From DATHGT01 sp035317605 (GTDB taxonomy: Bacteria > Methylomirabilota > Methylomirabilia > Rokubacteriales > CSP1-6), in the NCBI GenBank assembly GCA_035317605.1, contig DATHGT010000169.1:1-19661 (forward strand): a stretch of DNA of 19,661 nucleotides, in the 5' to 3' direction. Numbering within the stretch: the first letter of the stretch is position 1; each line of letters starts with the position of its first letter. Of this stretch, positions 13,847-19,661 are shown in pieces. The translations under genes were made by a program, and so were the position numbers. The notes under the pieces are model-generated. The model saw only the letters and a program-made list of their open reading frames with translations. It made no database searches and was not told the DNA's origin.

Positions 13847-15211
13847 ATGACGCTTGCCGAGAAGCTCGCGGAGTTTGCCGCCGATCTCACGTTCGAGGCT
13901 CTGCCCGCCGCGGTGGTCAACGACGTGAAGCTGCGCGCGCTCGACATCCTCGGCATCGCGATTGCGGCTTCCGCGCACGAGGTCGGGCCGCCGATGCGGG
14001 CCGGGCTCGAAGCGTGGGCCGGGCGCGGCGAGTGCACGGTGATCGGCGCCAAGTTCACCGCGAGCGCGCCGATCGCGATCATGCTCAACGGCACGCTGGC
14101 CCACGGCCTCGACTTCGACGACACCCACGCGCCCTCGGTGACCCACGCCTCCGCGGTCGTGATCCCGACCGTGCTCGCGCTCGGCGAAGCCGGTGGACTG
14201 GACGGGCGCGCCGTCATCACCGCGGCCGTCGCCGGCTACGAGTCGATCGCGCGGATCGGCATGGCTGCGCCCGCCGCGTTTCATCGCCGCGGCTGGCACG
14301 CGACCTCGGTGTGCGGAACGTTCGCCGCCGCGCTGGCCGCGGGCGTGTGCGAGCGGCTCGATCGCGCCGCGTTGACGTCCGCGCTCGGCATCGCGGGCAG
14401 CTTCGCCTCGGGCGTCATGGAATTCCTCCAGGACGGCTCGTGGGTCAAGCGCCTGCATCCGGGCTGGGCGGGCCAGGCCGGGGCCACCGCCGCCGCGCTC
14501 GCCCGCGCGGGCTTTCCCGGTCCGGCGACCATTCTCGAGGGGCGCTACGGGCTCTATCGCACGTTCGTCGACGCCGATCCCGACACGCGCCCGTTCGATA
14601 CGCTGGGTCAGACGTGGGAGACGCTCAACGTCGGGTTCAAGCCGTATCCCGCCTGCCACTTCCTGCACGCGTTTCTCGACTGCGCGCTCTCGCTGCGCGA
14701 AGCCCATCGTCTCGTCCCCGACGCGATCGAGTCGATCGAATGCCTGGTGCCGCCCAGCGGGATGCCGATCGTGGTCGAGCCGTATCCGGCGAAGCTTCGC
14801 CCGCGCACGCCGTACGACGCTCAGTTCAGCCTTCCGTATTCCGTGGCCGCCGCCTTCGTCGACGGACGCGTGGACCTCGACACCTACGCGAGCGAGCGGC
14901 TCGGCGAGGGGAGCGTGCTCGCTCTCGCTGATCGCGTCGTCTGCCGTCCCGATCCCGACACGACGTTTCCCAACGGCTTTCCGGGCTGGGTGCGCGTGCG
15001 ATTGACCGACGGACGGACGCTCGAAGCGCGAGAGCCGGACGGCCGCGGCGGGCCGGCGCGGCCGCTGCCCGCGCGCGCCATCGTCGAGAAGTTCCGCGCC
15101 AACGCCGGTCGCGTGCTGCCCGCGTCGCGCGTGAGCGAGCTGGAGCGCGCGACGCTCGCCCTCGACACCCAGGCCGACGTCCGCTCGCTGATGCCGCTCT
15201 GCCGAGCCTGA
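13847..15211 (+). CDS. MmgE/PrpD family protein (canonical motifs)
   Basis: The 454 residues have the full set of family motifs: HGLDFDDTHAPSVTH (86-100, with Asp 91/92, His 94 and His 100), FHRRGWHATSVCGTF (145-159, His 151), KRLHPGWAGQAG (Lys 201, His 204) and FKPYPACHFLHAF (264-276, His 271). These correspond to catalytic-cleft residues of cis-aconitate decarboxylase and related dehydratases and epimerases. The substrate is unknown, probably a carboxylic acid made or consumed by the neighbouring acyl-CoA enzymes. ATG 13847 is 1 base after the NYN stop, so translation is coupled. The acyl-CoA dehydrogenase starts 6 bases after its stop. Confidence 0.92.
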   Translation: MTLAEKLAEFAADLTFEALPAAVVNDVKLRALDILGIAIAASAHEVGPPMRAGLEAWAGRGECTVIGAKFTASAPIAIMLNGTLAHGLDFDDTHAPSVTHASAVVIPTVLALGEAGGLDGRAVITAAVAGYESIARIGMAAPAAFHRRGWHATSVCGTFAAALAAGVCERLDRAALTSALGIAGSFASGVMEFLQDGSWVKRLHPGWAGQAGATAAALARAGFPGPATILEGRYGLYRTFVDADPDTRPFDTLGQTWETLNVGFKPYPACHFLHAFLDCALSLREAHRLVPDAIESIECLVPPSGMPIVVEPYPAKLRPRTPYDAQFSLPYSVAAAFVDGRVDLDTYASERLGEGSVLALADRVVCRPDPDTTFPNGFPGWVRVRLTDGRTLEAREPDGRGGPARPLPARAIVEKFRANAGRVLPASRVSELERATLALDTQADVRSLMPLCRA

Positions 15212-15217
15212 TTGTCG

Positions 15218-16369
15218 ATGGACTTCGCGCTCACCTCGGAGCAGGAAGAGCTGATCCGCACCCTGCGCGCGTTCTCCAAGCGCGAGCTGGCGCCGCGCTC
15301 GGGCCACTGGGATAAGTCCGGCGAGTTCCCGTGGGACGTGTGGCGTCAGATGGGCGAGCTGGGACTCTTCGGCTTCCGCGCTCCCGCCGAGTTCGGCGGC
15401 CACGAGTCCGACCTGCTCACGATGGGGATCGCCACCGAGGAGATCGCGCGCGGCGACTTCGGCGCGACCTACGGCATCCAGCTTGCCGGGCTCGCGGGCG
15501 AGATCATCGGCAAGAACGGCAGCGACGAGGTCAAGCGGCGCTGGCTGCCGCCCACCGTGCGCGGCGAGGCCATCGTCTCGATCGCGCTGACCGAGCCGAC
15601 CGTCGGCTCCGACGCCGCCAACCTCGCGTGTCGCGCCGTCCGCGAGGGCGAGGAGTACGTGATCACCGGTGAGAAGTCCGGGATCAGTCTGGCCATGGTC
15701 GCCGAGGCCGCGATGGTGTTCGCCAAGACCGACGTCGCCGCCAAGGCGCGCGGGGTCACCGCGTTTCTCGTCCCGCTCGATCGACCGGGCGTGTCGCGGA
15801 GCGGGCTGCGCGACATGGGCACCCGCGCGATGGGACGGGCCGTGCTCTCGTTCGACCACGTGCGCGTGCCGCTCTCGCACCGGCTCGGGGCCGAGGGCTC
15901 GGGCTTCTACCAGGTCATGCAGGGGTTCGACTACAACCGGGTGATCATCGCGCTCGCCGCCCTCGGCGCCGCCCAGGTCTCGCTCGAGGAGACGATGGCG
16001 TACGCGAAGGAGCGCAAGGCGTTCGGCCGTCCGCTCGTCCAGTACGAGGGCGTGTCGTTTCCCATCGCGGAGGCCGCCACCCACATCGACGCCGCGCGTC
16101 TGCTCTGCCACCGCGCGCTGTGGCTGGCCGATCACGGCCAGCCCTACACGAAAGAGTCGGCGATGGTGAAGTGGTGGGGACCGCGCCTGGCCGTCGAGAC
16201 CATCCACCAGTGCCTGCTCTTCCACGGCCACTACGGTTACACCGCCGAGCTGCCGTTCGAGCAGCGCATGCGCGACGTGATCGGGCTCGAGATCGGCGAC
16301 GGCACCGCGGAGGTCATGAAGATCATCGTGGCGCGCGAGCTGATGGGGCGCGAGGCCCTGCCGTATTGA
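15218..16369 (+). CDS. Acyl-CoA dehydrogenase with Asp in place of the usual catalytic Glu
   Basis: This FAD enzyme introduces an alpha,beta double bond into an acyl-CoA. The 383 residues show the N-terminal helical domain, the flavin motif SIALTEPTVGSDAANL (121-136), the RKAFGRPLVQYEGVSF helix (266-281) and the C-terminal GHYGYTAELPFEQRMRD region. At the place of the catalytic base of medium-chain enzymes (YEGT) this protein has EIGDGTAEVMK, so Asp 361 replaces Glu. Such an IGDGT motif occurs in dehydrogenases for unusual substrates, and I recall it in cyclohexanecarboxyl-CoA dehydrogenases. ATG 15218 lies 6 bases after the PrpD stop. A TTG at 15212 directly after that stop is an alternative. 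The next gene overlaps its stop. Confidence 0.92.
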   Translation: MDFALTSEQEELIRTLRAFSKRELAPRSGHWDKSGEFPWDVWRQMGELGLFGFRAPAEFGGHESDLLTMGIATEEIARGDFGATYGIQLAGLAGEIIGKNGSDEVKRRWLPPTVRGEAIVSIALTEPTVGSDAANLACRAVREGEEYVITGEKSGISLAMVAEAAMVFAKTDVAAKARGVTAFLVPLDRPGVSRSGLRDMGTRAMGRAVLSFDHVRVPLSHRLGAEGSGFYQVMQGFDYNRVIIALAALGAAQVSLEETMAYAKERKAFGRPLVQYEGVSFPIAEAATHIDAARLLCHRALWLADHGQPYTKESAMVKWWGPRLAVETIHQCLLFHGHYGYTAELPFEQRMRDVIGLEIGDGTAEVMKIIVARELMGREALPY

Positions 16370-17127
16370 GCGCGGCCCGCCGCACGTTCAAGACCTTCAC
16401 GCTGCGCGACCGTCCCGAGCTGGAAGACGAGTTCGAGCGCCTGTCGAAGGAAGGGTGGCCGACCTTCATGCGCCAGCGCGACGAGCTGGGCCTCGGGGAA
16501 TACTGGCCCAAGCTCTTCGGCGATTTCGCTGACTGGCAGTTCTTCGTCTGCGACAGCTTCGATCGCGTGGTGGCCGGCGGTCACACCATCCCGTTCGTGT
16601 GGGAGGGCAGGCCCGAAGATCTGCCCGAGAACATGGCTTCGATCCTGGAGCGCGCGGTGAGTGCGCGAGGCGCGCAGCGGCGCCCGACGGCCCTCTGCGC
16701 CCTGGGTGCCCTCGTCGGCGCCGAGCAGCGTGGTCAAGGATTGAGCCGGCTGATCCTCGAGACCATGCGGTCGATGGCCGCGCACTGGAAGTTCGACGCG
16801 CTGGTGGCCCCGGTGCGTCCCACGCTGAAGAGCGCCTATCCGCTCACCCCGATGGAGCGCTACGTGCGCTGGACCGACGAGGAGGGGTTACCGATCGACT
16901 CGTGGATGCGCGTTCACGCGCGGCTCGGCGGCGAGGTGGTGCGGACGATGCCACGCGCGATGGTGATCGCGGGCACCGTGAGGCAGTGGGAGTCGTGGAC
17001 GGACATGCGATTCCCGGACAGCGGATCGTACGTGGTGCCCGGCGCGCTCCAGCCCGTCGCCATCGATCGCGAGCGTGACGAGGGACGGTATGAAGACCCG
17101 AACGTGTGGATGCTCCATCGACTTTGA
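16366..17127 (+). CDS. GNAT-family acyltransferase of unknown substrate
   Basis: The 253 residues have a GNAT fold. The acetyl-CoA pyrophosphate-binding motif is LVGAEQRGQGLSRLILETM (116-134, the R/Q-x-x-G-x-G signature at 121-125). It is followed by a long C-terminal half rich in Trp, Arg and Met (MERYVRWTDEEGLPIDSWMR) that is not typical of small GNATs. No ATG or GTG is available at the right place. The start is probably TTG 16366, whose last two bases belong to the TGA stop of the dehydrogenase (TTGA overlap), with GAGG (16352-16355) 10 bases upstream. It sits between an acyl-CoA dehydrogenase and an SDR in the same operon, so it may use an acyl-CoA other than acetyl-CoA. Confidence 0.85.
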   Translation: MSAARRTFKTFTLRDRPELEDEFERLSKEGWPTFMRQRDELGLGEYWPKLFGDFADWQFFVCDSFDRVVAGGHTIPFVWEGRPEDLPENMASILERAVSARGAQRRPTALCALGALVGAEQRGQGLSRLILETMRSMAAHWKFDALVAPVRPTLKSAYPLTPMERYVRWTDEEGLPIDSWMRVHARLGGEVVRTMPRAMVIAGTVRQWESWTDMRFPDSGSYVVPGALQPVAIDRERDEGRYEDPNVWMLHRL

Positions 17128-17137
17128 AGGGGAACGT

Positions 17138-17209
17138 ATGAACACAGCGCTTCCGCGGTGGGGGGTGTCGGGGAGGAGCGGCGCTCGCTCCCCCCGACGT
17201 CAATCATGA
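17138..17209 (+). CDS. Possible 23-codon leader ORF coupled to the SDR start
   Basis: ATG 17138 has a good ribosome site (GAAGGGG, 17126-17132, 5-base spacer) and begins 11 bases after the GNAT stop codon. The 23-residue product (MNTALPRWGVSGRSGARS, then PRRQS) looks like nothing known. Its TGA (17207-17209) overlaps the ATG of the SDR (17206-17208) as ATGA. The SDR ATG has no ribosome site of its own, so this small ORF could deliver ribosomes to it. Chance cannot be excluded. Confidence 0.4.
   Translation: MNTALPRWGVSGRSGARSPRRQS
17165..17200 (+). promoter_or_regulatory. Hairpin inside the leader ORF, just before the SDR start
   Basis: GTCGGGG (17167-17173) pairs with CCCCGAC (17192-17198) and, after a one-base bulge, GGAGCG (17175-17180) pairs with CGCTCC (17186-17191) around a 5-base loop. 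Two G-U pairs can extend the base. It ends 5 bases before the SDR ATG, and its left strand contains a GGGGAGG sequence that would be hidden when folded. Confidence 0.6.
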
Positions 17210-18000
17210 ACCTGAATCTTCAGGGCAAGACCGTGATCGTGACGGGGGCGGGGTCGAACATCGGGCGCGCGATCGCGCTGGCCTTCGCGCGTGAACGCGC
17301 CAACGTGGTGGTCGCCGAGATCGACGAGGGCCAGGGCGCCAAGACCGCGAGCGAAGCGACCGGCCTCGGCGCGACGGCGATCGCCCTGCGTACCGACGTG
17401 ACCCGCTGGGAGAGCGTGCAGGGGACGGTGCGCGCGGTCGAGGAGAAGTTCGGCCGCGTGGACGTGCTCGTCAACAACGTGGGCTGGACGCGCGACGCGC
17501 TGTTCGTCGAGAAGACCCGCGATGAATGGGAGCGCGAGGTCCAGATCAACCTGTGGGGCATGATCAACTGCACCCGCGCGGTGCTCGACGGCATGATCGC
17601 GCGCAAGGGCGGCGCGATCGTGAGCATGGGCTCGGACGCCGGCCGCATGGGCGAGTTCCGCGAGGGCGTCTACGGCGCCTGCAAGGCCGGGGTGATCGCG
17701 CTCAGCAAGAGCATCGCCCGCGAGGTCGGCAAGTTCGGCATCCGCCTGAACGTCGTGTGTCCGGGCATGACCATGCCCAAGAGCGACGACGACATCGGCG
17801 AGCTGTCGATGTGGAACGCCCAGGAGAATCGCGCCTGGCGGACGCCGGACATGCAGGCGCGCATCGCCAAGGCCTATCCGCTCCGCCGCGTGGCCACGCC
17901 CGAGGACGTCACCGGCGCCGTGGTCTTCCTCGCCTCGGACGCCGCCAGCTTCGTGACCGGGCAAACGCTTAGCGTCAGCGGCGGCTACACGATGATGTGA
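17206..18000 (+). CDS. Short-chain dehydrogenase/reductase, BadH-like (2-hydroxycyclohexanecarboxyl-CoA dehydrogenase type)
   Basis: This 264-residue classical SDR uses NAD(P) to oxidise a hydroxyl. It has the nucleotide motif TGAGSNIG (13-20), NNVG (90-93), structural Asn 115, and the catalytic triad Ser 143 (SMGSDAG), Tyr 156 and Lys 160 (YGACK). NVVCPGMT (182-189) and the C-terminal GQTLSVSGGYTM (252-263) follow. The SDAGR motif, NNVGW and the C-terminal LSVSGG resemble the anaerobic benzoate-pathway enzyme BadH as I recall it, and the acyl-CoA neighbours agree. Other hydroxyacyl-CoA or FabG-like roles remain possible. ATG 17206 is used; a GTG 17158 in frame would add a low-complexity leader running through the hairpin. 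Confidence 0.9.
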   Translation: MNLNLQGKTVIVTGAGSNIGRAIALAFARERANVVVAEIDEGQGAKTASEATGLGATAIALRTDVTRWESVQGTVRAVEEKFGRVDVLVNNVGWTRDALFVEKTRDEWEREVQINLWGMINCTRAVLDGMIARKGGAIVSMGSDAGRMGEFREGVYGACKAGVIALSKSIAREVGKFGIRLNVVCPGMTMPKSDDDIGELSMWNAQENRAWRTPDMQARIAKAYPLRRVATPEDVTGAVVFLASDAASFVTGQTLSVSGGYTMM

Positions 18001-18001
18001 A

Positions 18002-18028
18002 GCAGATCGATGAAAAGGGTCGATCTGC
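18002..18028 (+). promoter_or_regulatory. Perfect 9-bp hairpin between the SDR and the ligase gene
   Basis: GCAGATCGA (18002-18010) pairs exactly with TCGATCTGC (18020-18028) around the loop TGAAAAGGG. It starts 1 base after the SDR stop and ends 10 bases before the ligase ATG at 18039. The loop exposes an AAAAGGG purine run. It has no T-run, so it is not a normal terminator. It may adjust expression between the two operon genes. Confidence 0.6.
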
Positions 18029-18038
18029 GAGCGTGGAG

Positions 18039-19661
18039 ATGATCGAGACAGATCTGACGGCGGAACGAATTCGCGCCAACACGGCCGCCGGGTACTGGCG
18101 GAACGAGACGGTCGACGTGTATCTCGACCGGTGGGCGCGCGAGCGGCCGGACAAGACGGCGGTCGTGGATGCGAGCGGGCGGCTCACGTGGTCTCAGCTC
18201 GCGCGGACGGTCGAGCGTGTCGCCTATGGCCTCGCCGATCAGGGGATCGGCGCGGGCTCGGTCATCTCCTGCCAGCTGCCGAACTGGACCGAGTTCGTGG
18301 TGCTGGCGCTGGCCGCGACCCGGCTCGGAGCGATCCTGAACCCGATCCCGCCGACGTACCGGGCCAACGAGCTGCGCTTCATCCTCGAGACGCTGGAGGC
18401 GCAAGCCCTGGTCGTCCCGCAGCGCTTCCGTAACTTCGACTACGTCGAGATGGTCGAGGGGCTGCGCGCCGGCGCGCCCCGGCTCGAGCGCGTGTGGATC
18501 GCGCGCGGCACGCCCGGACGCGACATGCTGCCGTTCGCCGCGCTGCTCGACACCGCGTGGGAGACGCGCGCGGGGCGGCGTCCGCTGGCCGGGACCGACC
18601 CCAACGCGGTGTCCGAAGTCATCTTCACCTCGGGGACCACCGGCGAGCCCAAGGGCGTCATGCACACGTCGAACACGGTGCTGTCCATCATCTATCCGTT
18701 GATCGAGCGCCTGGCCTTCAGCGAGCGCGACGTCACGCTCATGTCATCGACGTTCGGCCACCAGACCGGCTTCCTCTACGGCTACAACATGACCGTGCTG
18801 CTCGGCGGCACCGGGGTCTGGCTCGACGTGTGGAACGCGGAGGAGGCCGCGCGGCTGATCGCGGCCGAGCGCGTGACGTTCACGATGGGCGCGACCCCGT
18901 TCGTCCAGGATCTGACGTCGACCCCGGCGCTCGAGCGTCACGACGTCTCCTCGCTCCGCGTGTTCATCTCCGCCGGCGCGCCGATCCCCCGCAAGCTCGT
19001 GGAGGACGCGCGGAGCCGGCTCGGGTGCGCGATCTCCGCGGGGTGGGGGATGACCGAGAACGGCTGCGTGACCTGCAACGGGCTCGACGATCCCGACGAG
19101 AAGGTCTTCGGCACCGACGGCGCGCCGCTGCCGGGCATGGAGGTCGCAATCGTCGACGACGACGGCGCCCCGGTGCCGCCCGCGAGCGAAGGCAACCTGC
19201 TCGTGCGCGGACACTCGCAGTTCGTCGGTTACTGGAAGCGTCCGCAGTTCACCCGCGAGGCCCACACGCCCGACGGTTGGTTCAAGACCGGCGACCGCGG
19301 CGTGATCGATGCCGGCGGCTACCTCTCGATCACCGGGCGCTCGAAGGACCTGATCATCCGCGGCGGCGAGAACATCTCGGCCTTCGAGGTCGAGAACGTG
19401 CTGTTCACGCATCCGAAGATCGCGGGCGTGGCGCTGGTGGCCATGCCCGATCGGCGGCTGGTCGAGCGCGCGTGCGCGTTCGTGATCCCGCGGCCGGGCC
19501 CGGCCCCCACCCTCGCCGAGCTGGTGGAATACCTCGAGGCTCGGAAGCTCGCGCGCCACAAGTTCCCGGAGCGGCTCGAGCTGGTGAGCGAGTTCCCCAT
19601 GACGCCGAGCGGGAAGGTCCAGAAGTACCGGCTGCGCGAGGTCATCGCCGCGAAGCTCCTG
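18039..19661 (+). CDS. Acyl-CoA ligase (AMP-forming), AliA/FadK-like, 3' end cut by the window
   Basis: This enzyme activates a carboxylic acid to its CoA thioester with ATP. The 541 visible residues run to the window edge without a stop, and the family length suggests only a few are missing. Motifs in order are the P-loop FTSGTTGEPKG (196-206), GWGMTE (335-340), the TGD aspartate (417-419), ITGRSKDLIIRGGENISAFE (431-450) and the catalytic lysine in MTPSGKVQKYR (Lys 526). The early GYW..ET (19-24) recalls cyclohexanecarboxylate-CoA ligases. The start is uncertain: ATG 18039 is used, GTG 18033 is close, and GTG 17997 overlaps the SDR stop (GTGA) but would read through the hairpin. It is the last visible operon gene and presumably catalyses the first pathway step. 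Confidence 0.92.
   Translation, partial: MIETDLTAERIRANTAAGYWRNETVDVYLDRWARERPDKTAVVDASGRLTWSQLARTVERVAYGLADQGIGAGSVISCQLPNWTEFVVLALAATRLGAILNPIPPTYRANELRFILETLEAQALVVPQRFRNFDYVEMVEGLRAGAPRLERVWIARGTPGRDMLPFAALLDTAWETRAGRRPLAGTDPNAVSEVIFTSGTTGEPKGVMHTSNTVLSIIYPLIERLAFSERDVTLMSSTFGHQTGFLYGYNMTVLLGGTGVWLDVWNAEEAARLIAAERVTFTMGATPFVQDLTSTPALERHDVSSLRVFISAGAPIPRKLVEDARSRLGCAISAGWGMTENGCVTCNGLDDPDEKVFGTDGAPLPGMEVAIVDDDGAPVPPASEGNLLVRGHSQFVGYWKRPQFTREAHTPDGWFKTGDRGVIDAGGYLSITGRSKDLIIRGGENISAFEVENVLFTHPKIAGVALVAMPDRRLVERACAFVIPRPGPAPTLAELVEYLEARKLARHKFPERLELVSEFPMTPSGKVQKYRLREVIAAKLL

Noticed and set aside
13826..16231. An open frame of about 800 codons on the minus strand opposite the PrpD and dehydrogenase genes
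   Set aside because: Its translation is rich in Arg, Gly, His, Asp and Ala without family motifs. The plus strand codes for well-conserved proteins over the same bases, and GC-rich DNA often leaves the antisense frame free of stops.
17158..17205. GTG 17158 as the SDR start
   Set aside because: It would add 16 low-complexity residues encoded by the hairpin, before the usual family N-terminus, and it has no ribosome site.

Overview
The window is very GC-rich, dense bacterial chromosome, with genes packed on both strands and no phage, IS element or CRISPR array that I can see. Gene content (NitT/TauT-type transporter, hydantoinase, two MmgE/PrpD proteins, acyl-CoA enzymes, long intergenic palindromes) would fit an uncultured soil or subsurface heterotroph such as Candidatus Rokubacteria/Methylomirabilota or a high-GC proteobacterium. 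This is an impression from gene content, not a phylogenetic result.

Layout, left to right. (1) 1-154: the tail of an unidentified gene. (2) 234-3704, plus strand: a complete ABC importer in the order permease, ATPase, permease, substrate-binding protein, with a 32-bp-stem hairpin just before the binding-protein gene. (3) 3708-6402, minus strand: a crotonase-family protein that lacks both usual catalytic glutamates, then a NodB-type polysaccharide deacetylase coupled to an MGDG-synthase-like glycosyltransferase. (4) 6520-8869, plus strand: N-carbamoyl-D-amino-acid hydrolase and D-hydantoinase/dihydropyrimidinase, a two-step hydantoin or pyrimidine ring-opening pathway. The NMT1/THI5-type importer upstream could supply its substrate. 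(5) 8876-9006: a perfect 39-bp inverted repeat enclosing a second hairpin, followed by an MmgE/PrpD protein. (6) 10352-12887: a small zinc-ribbon membrane protein on the minus strand, a tRNA-Val(CAC) with a clear promoter, two tandem paralogous secreted DUF4124-like proteins driven by duplicated promoters, and a small holin-4-2-type membrane protein.

(7) 12985-19661, plus strand: a tight operon of NYN-domain ribonuclease, MmgE/PrpD, acyl-CoA dehydrogenase, GNAT acyltransferase, short-chain dehydrogenase and acyl-CoA ligase (cut by the window end). Start and stop codons touch or overlap at several junctions. The ligase, dehydrogenase and SDR resemble steps of alicyclic-acid (cyclohexanecarboxylate-type) degradation, with the NYN, PrpD and GNAT proteins as unexpected partners. 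This operon and the two related long palindromes are the most interesting parts of the window.
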